Assembly: GCA_003211235.1 (NCBI GenBank)
Contig: QCTG01000001.1
Coordinates: 40,001 to 104,000 of the forward strand
Length of the DNA: 64,000 nucleotides
Direction: 5' to 3'
From: Synechococcus sp. AG-673-B04
Lineage (GTDB): Bacteria; Cyanobacteriota; Cyanobacteriia; PCC-6307; Cyanobiaceae
Below are positions 37,301 through 45,321 of this stretch, in pieces. Both the position numbers and the translations under genes were made by a program. The notes beneath the pieces were generated by a model. It was not told the origin of the DNA, did not search any database, and saw only the letters and a program-made list of their open reading frames with translations. Numbering within the stretch: position 1 is the stretch's first letter; the number at the start of each line of letters is the position of its first letter.

Positions 37301-39466
37301 AATGGTCGAATTAGTGTTTGGAGCAATAGTAAAGAACACAATGGTTTCTTCTATGCTGGTGACATAACCTCATTTGCTTGGGATCCGAGTCTTCGTGACA
37401 AGTCTAATACTCGATTTACCATCGGTGATTTTGATACGGACAACTTTGGTGACATTGCCATTGTTGGTTCCAAGAAAAAAGGAAGTCCAATCCAGGTCAT
37501 CTCTTCTCGCAATAATATAACTCTTTCAGCCTTTTATCCGAACATGAAAGGCGAACTCGCTTTGTCGAGTGGGTTCTCCTCTTGGCATAATTTAGGACTA
37601 GAAACTCTGGTTATTTATCAGAAAAAGAATTCTTCCGCAAAGGTTAAAACAGCGACAATGCGCGCTGCGAGCTACGTCGCTCACTCCACTGGTGATTTCA
37701 ATCCTTTTATCGACGAAGCTAAATATTCTGCTTATGCCGCTGATGACTTTCAATTCAAGATAAGTTCACCACTCGAAAGACTAGAGACAATTGATTCAGG
37801 TCGAGGCTTTGACTGGTTGGTCAATGATGAAAAAAGCCTTGCTGATCTCAAACGTCGTGGTGGCGGTCAGGAGCTACAGGTCAAGCAGAGCTTTAGTGGC
37901 TTCCTAGCCAATCCGGTCAGTGTGGCATCGGTCGGAGACGCTACTGATACTTATGCATACCTCGATCAAAATAATACTTTTAATCTTCCTTACCTATCCA
38001 ATGATGATGACTTAATATCGGCCCAAAAAGATGTCATACGACTATTTGTCAAGGAGATTGATCGGCTCCCAAGCCCTGAGGAACTCGCACGCTTTAGCAG
38101 TCGACTTTTAGGACGTGCATATGGAAGCAGTGACAACACTCAGGTGAAAACAAAACGCTTCATACGAAAAGTTTTACGTTATCAAGGTGATTTCGACGCT
38201 AATGATGCCATTGCGACGGATGCAATTCTTGGCAAGTATTACGACCATGCCCTCGGATCTGTAACCTATGCTCAGGCAGGTATTGTTGATTTCGATAGTA
38301 AAAAAACTTATCTAAATCTTGCTGATGATCGAGGAAAACCAAATGACGACAAATACACCAAGAAAGACCTGAACAAAATTGCAAGGTTCGGGCTCTACGT
38401 AATTGCACAGATTGGCAATAGCATCAATGTTGATGGTGACATCGAAATGTATATGGGACCTTCTACCAAATTGAAGGGCCTCCTCTCCACTTCTTATCGA
38501 TCTTTAGGCCTGGGCAAGAAAAACCTCAATGAGTCTATCAATCAACTGAACACGACCCTAAAAGGCAATTATACTTATCCCGGCGACTCTAAATACGATG
38601 GATCATCGCCCTTACAAAATGGTTTAAACGTCGAGTCACCATCTTTTATCGATTCCGAATACAATATTCTTTCTCCAGAATTTAGTAAAACTTCTAATAC
38701 GACATTCTTAGAACTAGGTACTTCGCATGCACATAATCATCATGCGGGTCATAACCACGAATTCTCGGATCTTTCAAGCTTCGATGAGGCCCTTTCTCGA
38801 ACTGGTACTCGTCAAAATGATCGCATTAAGCCACTGACTAAAAAAACTTCTCTCTTCGCCAGCGGAGGCATTGGCCAAGATCATTTGTTCGGTAGCTCTT
38901 CTGCCGATGTTCTCTTCGGCGATGACGATGATGATCAACTCAAAGCCAAAGGCGGCCGTGACACACTGAATGGCGGAGCAGGAGATGATGTCTTGATTGG
39001 CGGACGTGGTCGTGATCGGTTAATCGGTAACGAAGGAGCCGATCATTTCTATATCGGAACACATGAAAAGTATGGACGGCGACATGCCGATCGCATCGTC
39101 GACTTCAATCTTGATTCTCCGATTTCAAATCACGATCAACATACTCATGACCATTCTAGTCACCAATCCTCAATAGCTAAATCAAGAGATAAAGACTTTA
39201 GAGAGAGAGACAAGCTCGTCTTACCAGCTTCTGTTGCAGCATCTTCAGATCATCTCCACATAAATGTAGCGAATTCAATTGAAGAGCTGCAGGCCTTCTG
39301 GAATTCAGGCCATGTTTCAGTTCTGTATTTCAAACCAGAAGGAAAAGTGTATTTAAGTGACAACATACCGACTTTCGATGCCGATGAATTTGATCGCAAA
39401 GGATTACTTGGAAAATTGAGTGGGTCTCCAGAACTTTTCTGGGAAGACTTCCTTTTCACAAGTTGA
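34379..39466 (+). CDS. Giant secreted RTX multicopper oxidase with inserted DUF4214-like region
   Basis: 1695 residues, no signal peptide. All four copper motifs are present: HFHG (160-163), HPHFHG (201-206), HPFHPH (546-551) and HCHILPHEDSGQ (838-849). Motifs 3 and 4, usually under 100 residues apart, are separated by about 290, with a DUF4214-like helical segment (from about 584). Gln 849 occupies the position ten after Cys 839 where Met, Leu or Phe normally sits. FG-GAP-like repeats follow (about 898-1045; GDVNKDGFVDIVVG), a second DUF4214-like part (about 1210-1370), His-rich stretches (SHAHNHHAGHNHE; HDQHTHDHSSH) and RTX repeats (about 1495-1560; GGAGDDVLIGG). Type I secretion is expected. 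Mn(II), Fe(II) or phenolics are candidate substrates by family. Confidence 0.88.
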   Translation: MTPFDKRGGYFPEYLVYDGGPLDEDGLQNGVVTYTTYWGTGPLEIEGVGEHIKLNLGQEVPEGVPDLVYSHFDSKNANADIASHILLYTYGHRDAETGVIEPISPGAHLHVNPGETLKLNVVFGYENEDFDIRTLAKQPRLSVGGVGYTQSGASGSTNVHFHGTNVVSDGYGDNVKVEFTDDWEQVIKIPKSHHLGLSWWHPHFHGSANSQVYGGAFANLSIGDPLEYLGEEFKDARRSYIGIKNFNFNYSQETGRYELATSPFTPESTAQNVYLLNGEYKPEKEGYSTGEWNAFSFINYSSNSFYNVKIVRAIDGTTFDVDDSSTWESIDTYLYARDGYQSNSITKTRTGNNNSILNGLQIEDPVNGKFQPLPAPSLDNNHFLSPAKRHEILTYFEDPGEYKIISEAWTGAGLRAGGWIWPNIELGTIVVEGDKARTPERLPTDVVPEKSSPAINDDLSRYEPLQVRRITWSGNLFVEGANRYAKINGGLYNSSETLPNNQPNRYGGYPTPFLLNDNILPYNPALITQLDTLEYWDHEQWASEQHPFHPHQNHFQSVNPELTNNIGNREKVSSSSPIQKSKEVTSTIQLFIAYLGRFPDANELSREAKRLKKSGNEQSLVQRLSAGKYKDEFENFYQNYYDSNRDIDLQIADGAYYTITRSNIYNPENTFYWASELNRVGINAFPELMLNHFREGGNQTPADFEAQARLSNVADMGLYAINQIATREDRPLETAATALLRVLNQQITADTSTNPDLEQVIQDALDFDHSNQDNGEGFFGSDFRQDTIALQSALPNTQSYSLPSSNRYPAPANYNEWEPSRMTTATIYENFTGGYMQHCHILPHEDSGQGFLIKTIDNLDRTWTADRSSFAPGEDVIIKKASDYQEVVLPLANDIGHELSFGDVNKDGFVDIVVGFGEGGSDLIRIFSGRDLTLMNEFNAFPGEKNWDSGVNLGVGDMTGDALKDVVIGAGKGGNGRISVWSNSKEHNGFFYAGDITSFAWDPSLRDKSNTRFTIGDFDTDNFGDIAIVGSKKKGSPIQVISSRNNITLSAFYPNMKGELALSSGFSSWHNLGLETLVIYQKKNSSAKVKTATMRAASYVAHSTGDFNPFIDEAKYSAYAADDFQFKISSPLERLETIDSGRGFDWLVNDEKSLADLKRRGGGQELQVKQSFSGFLANPVSVASVGDATDTYAYLDQNNTFNLPYLSNDDDLISAQKDVIRLFVKEIDRLPSPEELARFSSRLLGRAYGSSDNTQVKTKRFIRKVLRYQGDFDANDAIATDAILGKYYDHALGSVTYAQAGIVDFDSKKTYLNLADDRGKPNDDKYTKKDLNKIARFGLYVIAQIGNSINVDGDIEMYMGPSTKLKGLLSTSYRSLGLGKKNLNESINQLNTTLKGNYTYPGDSKYDGSSPLQNGLNVESPSFIDSEYNILSPEFSKTSNTTFLELGTSHAHNHHAGHNHEFSDLSSFDEALSRTGTRQNDRIKPLTKKTSLFASGGIGQDHLFGSSSADVLFGDDDDDQLKAKGGRDTLNGGAGDDVLIGGRGRDRLIGNEGADHFYIGTHEKYGRRHADRIVDFNLDSPISNHDQHTHDHSSHQSSIAKSRDKDFRERDKLVLPASVAASSDHLHINVANSIEELQAFWNSGHVSVLYFKPEGKVYLSDNIPTFDADEFDRKGLLGKLSGSPELFWEDFLFTS

Positions 39467-39608
39467 GTCAAGGCAATTCACCAATGCAAGAGATGACGAT
39501 GTCTTGGACTCATCGGTAGCCCAACTCATTAGAGGTCTTATAAAAGCGATTGATGACCGTGCTCAGTCCAGTTCGGGCCTAATTTGTTTGCCTGTTCTCC
39601 CCGCTCCG

Positions 39609-39863
39609 ATGCCAGATACCGACGCAGCGGCTCCCGCCAAGGCCAAACCGGCGGCTCTTCGCAAGGGAGCACTGGTGAAGGTGAACCGTGCGGCCTACGA
39701 CGCCAGCATCGAAGCCGCCGCCAGTGATCCCACACCGCCGGCATACATCTTTGAAGGCCCAGGCGAACTTCTCGTGGTGAAAGGGGATTACGGCCAGGTG
39801 CGTTGGAACCGGCCGGTACCGGATGTGTGGCTGCGGATGGATCAGCTGGAAGCCTGCGCCTGA
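39609..39863 (+). CDS. ndhO: NAD(P)H-quinone oxidoreductase subunit O
   Basis: Small cytoplasm-facing subunit of cyanobacterial NDH-1, found only in oxygenic phototrophs. Its 84 residues match NdhO: an Ala/Lys/Pro-rich leader, [53 protein letters not shown] 39609 is chosen; the frame runs upstream to 39420 inside the multicopper oxidase gene but that part has no family similarity. The 3' end overlaps the convergent GT39 gene by 22 bases. Confidence 0.92.
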   Translation: MPDTDAAAPAKAKPAALRKGALVKVNRAAYDASIEAAASDPTPPAYIFEGPGELLVVKGDYGQVRWNRPVPDVWLRMDQLEACA

Positions 39864-41887
39864 TCCAGTTCATCCTCCACAGCCTTCACGGCTGCGGGGA
39901 TGGACTCCACAGCTGAAGGCAACCGCCACAAGCGACCTGACAACACAGAACTGAGATCGGCCAATGCATCTATCAGTGGGTTGTTGTGCCGCTGCTGAGC
40001 CGCATCCGCCACCGACGCGGCCGACCAGGGATGAGCCGCGGCCAGAAGCACAACAATGCGATAGGCAGAAGGCCAGGGGTTATCGGGGAGAAGCTCGTCC
40101 AGATCGGCGAATGCACTGGCAGCCTCCCCAGGGCGATTGGCCAACACCGCCAGCAGGGCCAGACTCCAGCGAGCCTGCGCATCGTCCGGGTCGGCCTCAA
40201 GCCGCTCCTGCGCCTGCCGCTGGAGCGGCTTTCGATAAAGAAAATGGCCATCAAGCATGTGCTCAACTGCCACAGCAGAGAACACCGAATCCAACCCAAC
40301 GGGGCCCCGCTCAAGCCCAGCTGCCAAAGCGGGAAGCCGGGATTCAAAGCCGTCCGCCGGTGGGTGATCGTCCCGTCTCCGCCAGAGGGAGTAGCTGCCG
40401 CCCTTGGGACGCGGGAACTGTTGCATCTGCTGAAAGATCCCACTGCTGCGCACGGCACGGTCCATTCTCCGTGCGCTCCTGCGGACGGAACCCTGGTGTC
40501 CCTCCGCCAGCACCACCCATTCAGCTCGGCGTAGAACCGGGAGAACATCGCCCGGATTGCCACCGAGTTGCCGCCCGACGGTCTGCCCACCATGGCGGCG
40601 GCCGTAAAAGCTGATGTTGTGTTGATTGAGATCAGAGGTGCTGGGCACCACGACCAACGTTCGGGGCGGTTGGTCGGGCACACCGCCTCCAGCCGCCAGC
40701 ACCAAGTCCTCCACCGGCCCGCTAGGGCGACTGAGCAGACGCTGCCACTGCAAGTGCCAACCGGCCGGAATGCAAGCCAGCAGTCCAACGGCCAGGGCAG
40801 GAGTGGACCAGGACGGCCTCCATCGCTGCAGCCAGAGGCCCCACTGCCACAAGCCCCGGCTGAGCAACAGCAACAGCATTGGCAGCAACGGAGCGATGTA
40901 ACGGTCGCCTTTATTCGGGCTCAGGGTGGTGAGAATCCACGCCGCAAAAAGATTGAGCAGCAACCAGCGCCAGGACCAGTCAAAAGCGACAGGTTGATGG
41001 CGCCGCTGCCACCACCAGATCAGCAGTCCGGAGAGTCCAACGATCAGCAACACGGAGCCCAACTGCTCCGGCAGCAGCCTTGGGTACCAAAGCCAACCCT
41101 CCAGGCTGCGCCAGCCCGGATCCCCTTCCCGCGTAGCCGATTCGAACACGGCCCGGTTGGTGCCACCCAGACTGGTGATCCAGTTGTGGCGCAGCCAGGG
41201 GCCGATCAACGCAGCTCCCAGTAGTGGCAACAGCAGAGCCTGCCGCAGCCAAGGGCCACGGCGATGCAAGGCCAGACCCGCTGCCCAGCAACCGGCAGGA
41301 ATCAACACCAGCAAAGCGCTCTGCTTCACCAGCACCGCCGCAAGAGCAGCCAGGGTTGCCGCCCATGCCTGCCCCCAGCGACCGCCATGCTGCGGATCAA
41401 GCCAGACATCCAAACGCCAAAGGCCCAAGGTCACTGCTGCGGCCAGGGGCATCTCGAGCACATAATCCGTTCGCAGCTCCAGCAGAGCCGGCGCCAGAGC
41501 GACCAGCACACAAGCCAGCAGGGCCAGGCCGACACCGTGCAAACGACGGCCCCAGCCCGCCACGGCCACCAGCAGCAGCCCATGCCAGAGGCTGAGACTC
41601 CAGGCGGCTTGAGCCGGGTCATCACCGCTGAACGACATCACGCTGCCGTTCACCAGCGAAGCCAAGGGGGGGATCTTGGGGGAGAGATCCAACAACGCCT
41701 TCCATCCCTGCCAGCTCCCACCGGGAAGGAGACCAAGCGCACGGCCATGGTCGAGGGCGCTGTTGAGATAGTCGGCCTGATCCCAGGCTGGAACTCCGCC
41801 CTGGTGAATCCACCAGAGGCGATCCAGGACTGTGGCCAACAACCAGATCAGAACAACCCCAAAGCTGAAGCACCACCGCTGTCTCAC
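39842..41887 (-). CDS. GT39-type polytopic glycosyltransferase with C-terminal TPR-like region
   Basis: A 681-residue membrane protein with about 11 spans, of the ArnT/PMT class that moves sugars from polyprenyl donors. Acidic residues characteristic of the first outer loop are present ([19 protein letters not shown]), and [16 protein letters not shown] resembles the second motif. About 180 C-terminal residues are soluble and contain TPR-like helices ([22 protein letters not shown]). The 5' neighbour dnaJ-like gene overlaps by four bases, suggesting an operon. Confidence 0.8.
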   Translation of the reverse strand: MRQRWCFSFGVVLIWLLATVLDRLWWIHQGGVPAWDQADYLNSALDHGRALGLLPGGSWQGWKALLDLSPKIPPLASLVNGSVMSFSGDDPAQAAWSLSLWHGLLLVAVAGWGRRLHGVGLALLACVLVALAPALLELRTDYVLEMPLAAAVTLGLWRLDVWLDPQHGGRWGQAWAATLAALAAVLVKQSALLVLIPAGCWAAGLALHRRGPWLRQALLLPLLGAALIGPWLRHNWITSLGGTNRAVFESATREGDPGWRSLEGWLWYPRLLPEQLGSVLLIVGLSGLLIWWWQRRHQPVAFDWSWRWLLLNLFAAWILTTLSPNKGDRYIAPLLPMLLLLLSRGLWQWGLWLQRWRPSWSTPALAVGLLACIPAGWHLQWQRLLSRPSGPVEDLVLAAGGGVPDQPPRTLVVVPSTSDLNQHNISFYGRRHGGQTVGRQLGGNPGDVLPVLRRAEWVVLAEGHQGSVRRSARRMDRAVRSSGIFQQMQQFPRPKGGSYSLWRRRDDHPPADGFESRLPALAAGLERGPVGLDSVFSAVAVEHMLDGHFLYRKPLQRQAQERLEADPDDAQARWSLALLAVLANRPGEAASAFADLDELLPDNPWPSAYRIVVLLAAAHPWSAASVADAAQQRHNNPLIDALADLSSVLSGRLWRLPSAVESIPAAVKAVEDELDQAQASS

Positions 41888-42552
41888 ACGATCTCCAGCC
41901 GTCGGCGCTCGTCCTGAAGCCGTTTGCGCCGCTGCTTGGCCTCCCGCAGCATTTCACGGCCGTCGTGGAGGTAGTTATCCACGTAACCCATCGTGTAGCG
42001 CTCCAACTCCACCAGGGCGTCCTCCACTTCGGAGAAGCAGTGATAAACACTCAAACCAAATCCACCAACAGAAGGAGGGGTGGGCAGCGACTGAAATAGC
42101 TCTTTGATCCGTTCGATCCGACGGCCACTGCTCTCGAGATAGCCACAGAATGCCTCCATCAGCTCATCGTCATAGGGATCCGCCGATAGGGCCTTGAACT
42201 GGTTGGGGAAGGGGTTGATCACCTCCCCGAGTAAGCGATCAATCGGTGCATAAACCTGCCGCAACCATCGCACCAGTGCATCGTCCGCCTCCACAGCACG
42301 GTTGTGCTCGGCTGCAGCCCGACGCAGATCCGGCGCCGTTGTGGAACGCCCTGATCGCAACCGCGTCCGGTCGTGAGCCCGGCGCCGCTCGACATCACTC
42401 AGCACTTCCCAGGCTGCATTCAGCGCCAGCATCCGTTGGTCATCCCCACCGGCGTCGGGATGATGCTGCTTCACCAATCGCCGATAGGCCGCTTTGATCT
42501 CAGCAGCGGTGGCGGATGGGAGGACCTCCAGCACGGCGTAGGGATCGGCCAT
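41884..42552 (-). CDS. J-domain protein (DnaJ-like)
   Basis: Residues 1-65 form a J domain: [31 protein letters not shown] with the HPD motif that stimulates Hsp70 ATPase. The remaining 155 residues are charged and helical, without zinc-finger or substrate domain, so it is a class C co-chaperone. ATG 42552 or the GTG just before it is the start. Its stop overlaps the GT39 start. Confidence 0.88.
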   Translation of the reverse strand: MADPYAVLEVLPSATAAEIKAAYRRLVKQHHPDAGGDDQRMLALNAAWEVLSDVERRRAHDRTRLRSGRSTTAPDLRRAAAEHNRAVEADDALVRWLRQVYAPIDRLLGEVINPFPNQFKALSADPYDDELMEAFCGYLESSGRRIERIKELFQSLPTPPSVGGFGLSVYHCFSEVEDALVELERYTMGYVDNYLHDGREMLREAKQRRKRLQDERRRLEIV

Positions 42553-42576
42553 CACTCAACGTTTCTTGCACCATGG

Positions 42577-43545
42577 TCACAGCTGCGCGTCCCGACGTGC
42601 CTGCAACAGGGCGCCCGACGTGAACATGGGTGTGGAGAGATAGCGCTCGCCATAGCTGGCCAGCATCACCACAATGCGCCGTTCGGCAAAACATGGACGC
42701 TGAGCCAGTTGCAGGGCGGCCGCCACTGCTGCGCCACTACTGATACCGCAGAGGAGCCCCTCGGCCCGGGCCAGCCGACGGCCGGTCTCCATCGCCGCGG
42801 CATCGTCCACAGCGATCACCTCATCGATCAGGTCACGGTCCAGCACAGCGGGAACAAACCCCGCACCGATGCCCTGGATGCGATGCGCTCCGGGAGGCTT
42901 GCCTGAGAGCACAGCACTCCCAGCCGGCTCCACAGCCACCACGTGCAGGTCCGGATTGCGCTGCTTCAGCAAACGGGCACAACCCGTGACCGTGCCACCG
43001 GTGCCAACCCCAGCTACCAGGGCATCCAGCCGTCCTTCACAGTCGCGCCAGATCTCCTCCGCTGTGGTGCGTTCATGCACAGCTGGATTGGCTGGGTTAT
43101 CGAACTGCTGCAGGAGATAGGCCCCAGGGATTTCAGTCTCAAGCTCTTTCGCCAAGGCAATGGCACCAGTCATTCCCTCGGCCCCATCGGTGAGTTGCAG
43201 CTCGGCTCCGTAGGCCCGGAGCATGGCTCGCCGCTCGGTGCTCATCGTGTCCGGCATGGTGAGGATCAGCCGGTAACCACGGGCTGCGGCCACCATCGCC
43301 AGAGCGATTCCGGTGTTGCCGCTGGTGGGCTCGACAAGCACCGTTCGGCCCGGTTGAATCGTGCCCTGGGCCTCCGCCTCCAACACCATGGCACTGGCGA
43401 TACGGTCTTTCACCGAAGCAGATGGATTGAAGCATTCGAGCTTGGCCACCACCTCGGAGAAACAACCCTTCTCCAATGGCAGCCGATTGAGCCTCACACA
43501 AGGCGTACTTCCGATCAGTGCTGTGATGTCGGAGGCAATACCCAT
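42577..43545 (-). CDS. cysK: Cysteine synthase (O-acetylserine sulfhydrylase)
   Basis: PLP enzyme making cysteine from O-acetylserine and sulfide. The PLP lysine is in [11 protein letters not shown], the substrate loop in [12 protein letters not shown], and the phosphate-binding loop in [15 protein letters not shown]. The C-terminal [16 protein letters not shown] is typical. At 322 residues from ATG 43545 it is normal length. The assignment between cysK and cysM paralogues is not certain. Confidence 0.9.
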   Translation of the reverse strand: MGIASDITALIGSTPCVRLNRLPLEKGCFSEVVAKLECFNPSASVKDRIASAMVLEAEAQGTIQPGRTVLVEPTSGNTGIALAMVAAARGYRLILTMPDTMSTERRAMLRAYGAELQLTDGAEGMTGAIALAKELETEIPGAYLLQQFDNPANPAVHERTTAEEIWRDCEGRLDALVAGVGTGGTVTGCARLLKQRNPDLHVVAVEPAGSAVLSGKPPGAHRIQGIGAGFVPAVLDRDLIDEVIAVDDAAAMETGRRLARAEGLLCGISSGAAVAAALQLAQRPCFAERRIVVMLASYGERYLSTPMFTSGALLQARRDAQL

Positions 43546-43642
43546 CTCCGATTCAGGCAATTACAGGAAAGAACTTCAACCTTTACTTTTTAATTAAAAC
43601 ACAAAGCCTAATTCAAGCCCTAAAGACCAGGGCGCTTAGCAA

Positions 43643-43670
43643 TAAAAAAGCCGCCCCGTGAAGGGACGGC
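43643..43670 (-). terminator. Rho-independent terminator of the SLH porin gene
   Basis: GC-rich stem (GCCGTCCC / GGGGCGGC, one G-U pair) with a five-base loop and a run of six T on the minus strand, 28 bases after the porin stop. Confidence 0.9.
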
Positions 43671-43697
43671 ATAAGCGAAGCATTGAAACTGCTTTGA

Positions 43698-45137
43698 TCA
43701 GAATGTGAATGTGGTCTTCAAGAAACCACCGTGCACATAGTCGCTGGAAAGGGTGCCTGAATACTCGTCAATCGCGAAATAAGTAGGCGTGATGGTGATG
43801 TTGTCCGTTACAACAAACTTGTAGAAGACTTCATACATTTTGTTGTAGTCGTTATCAACCTTAGGTGCTTGTCCAGTGGCAAAACCAAAGGAATTACCTT
43901 CAACGAACACATCATCCCACTCAAATCCAACGTACCAACCGTGGATCTCATCATCAGAATCATCAGGATCCGACATGGACCAACCACCACTGATCGAAGG
44001 AATCATGCCTGAATCCTCTGGCTTCCAAGCAGCCGCAACACTGTAACCAACACGGTTATCACCAGCAGCAGCGGCAGCCTTATTGGTGCCAATGGTCAGG
44101 CCGACATTTTGCGCGTAGGCAAAACCCACTTGAGCCAGGAAATTACCGTTCAGGAGTTCACCGTCGTAAAACAGCTGCCACGAGGATGTTGAACCAGTCT
44201 CATCCCGGCCGATACCAATGGAACTTCCATCCCAGGCAACATAGTTGCCGCTGAACGAAAAACCGGAATCACCAAAGCTGTAAACAGCACCTACGCCAGC
44301 ACCAGCGCCAGCAAGGTTATTGGTCGCCCAAGCTCCGCCATAGGTAAAGAAATCAAGCAGGAGATCCGAGGGATAGTAAGTGGCATAACCTGCATACATA
44401 CCGGCATCGTCGGTACGAACGATGGGACCAGTTGTTACCGTGAGATTGTCACCAACCGGGAAGGTATAAAAGAGGCGATCAACGACAAGAGTGTTACCAG
44501 TCCCTGCGGCAGTCTCTACAAAAGTAAGACCGTCAATAAAGGGACCTTCAAAGTTGCCCGCACGAAGACGTGCAGTCAGCGAATCCTCTCCAGTGAAGGA
44601 AGTATCCAATGTCAAACGGAAATCGTATTGGAAGGTGAAGTTTTCACCTTCACCACCATCAAAACCTTCCATGCCACCCATAACCCAAGCTGAGTAACCC
44701 TTGAGTTTGGTGGTGGTGGAGAACTGGGTTGCTTCCAGTTCGCCCACGCGGGCTTCCAGGCCATCCACACGGCCTTTGATGATCGCTAGTTCGGTTTCGA
44801 ACTCACGGATCAGGCGCTTCAGCTCATCGGTCATGCCGGTGACGCTGTCGAGGCAGGCGTTCAGCAGGGCTGCAGCCTCGTAACGGGTCATCGCCCGGTT
44901 GCCACGGAAGGTGCCGTTGGGATAACCGGCGACGCAGCCGTAGGTTTCCACCAGGTTGCTCAGAGCCTGATAGGCCCAGTCGGTGGGATAAACGTCGGAA
45001 AACTGGGTGACGCTGGTCACCTGATCAGCAGCGGCGTACTCGGAGACACCGTTGATGTTGAGCTCGGCGGCATTAGCGCCAGTGGCCAAAAGGCCAAGGG
45101 CAGCAGGAGCCACCAGCAGTTGCTGGAAAAGCTTCAT
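43698..45137 (-). CDS. SLH-domain outer-membrane porin (SomA / iron-uptake-porin family)
   Basis: Major porin of the cyanobacterial outer membrane. In 479 residues: signal peptide (QLLVAPAALGLLATGANA), SLH domain (about 45-105: FSDVYPTDWAYQALSNLVE, YPNGTFRGNRAMTRYEAAALLNACL) for binding peptidoglycan-linked polymer, a short coiled coil (LKRLIREFETELAIIKGRVDGLE), and a beta barrel ending KTTFTF. A clear terminator follows. The ribosome-binding site matches the Yfr1 RNA motif (separate entry), suggesting post-transcriptional control. Confidence 0.93.
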   Translation of the reverse strand: MKLFQQLLVAPAALGLLATGANAAELNINGVSEYAAADQVTSVTQFSDVYPTDWAYQALSNLVETYGCVAGYPNGTFRGNRAMTRYEAAALLNACLDSVTGMTDELKRLIREFETELAIIKGRVDGLEARVGELEATQFSTTTKLKGYSAWVMGGMEGFDGGEGENFTFQYDFRLTLDTSFTGEDSLTARLRAGNFEGPFIDGLTFVETAAGTGNTLVVDRLFYTFPVGDNLTVTTGPIVRTDDAGMYAGYATYYPSDLLLDFFTYGGAWATNNLAGAGAGVGAVYSFGDSGFSFSGNYVAWDGSSIGIGRDETGSTSSWQLFYDGELLNGNFLAQVGFAYAQNVGLTIGTNKAAAAAGDNRVGYSVAAAWKPEDSGMIPSISGGWSMSDPDDSDDEIHGWYVGFEWDDVFVEGNSFGFATGQAPKVDNDYNKMYEVFYKFVVTDNITITPTYFAIDEYSGTLSSDYVHGGFLKTTFTF

Positions 45138-45152
45138 GAGTTCCTCACACAG
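45138..45152 (-). promoter_or_regulatory. Porin ribosome-binding site with Yfr1-complementary sequence
   Basis: On the minus strand the leader reads TGTGTGAGGAACTCATG. GTGTGAGGA (45142-45150) is perfectly complementary to nine bases of the conserved unpaired motif of the cyanobacterial small RNA Yfr1 (ACUCCUCACAC) and covers the GAGG ribosome-binding site. Yfr1 is known to repress porin mRNAs in Prochlorococcus. The Yfr1 gene is not in this window. Confidence 0.65.
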
Positions 45153-45321
45153 GAAATTGGCGATTAAACGCCATGCTCTTAATAACTACTCCCCAAAAAA
45201 CAATCACCAGACGCTATGCCACAAAGCACATCGGAATGTGTTGACGAATACTGAATTGACGGGTGACTGTCTTTTTTGCGACTGATTTGATCTGACAACC
45301 TTACGTCAATTGCTTCAGCCA

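Larger units (their letters stand above)
26598..39466. other. AT-rich accessory segment encoding exported and surface proteins (putative genomic island)
   Basis: Base composition drops sharply after 26.6 kb and recovers at ndhO (39.6 kb). Coding density falls, with gaps of 730 and 422 bases. All six genes encode products with a Tat or Sec signal, a porin barrel or RTX repeats. No integrase, transposase, tRNA or direct-repeat boundary was seen, so the mode of acquisition is unknown. Confidence 0.65.

Noticed and set aside
34379-39466. Identification of the giant RTX protein as the swimming protein SwmA or SwmB
   Set aside because: The four multicopper-oxidase motifs are clear and the domain order does not fit those motility proteins.
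39420-39608. Upstream extension of the ndhO frame
   Set aside because: It would begin inside the multicopper oxidase gene and adds residues without NdhO similarity; ATG 39609 gives the normal length.
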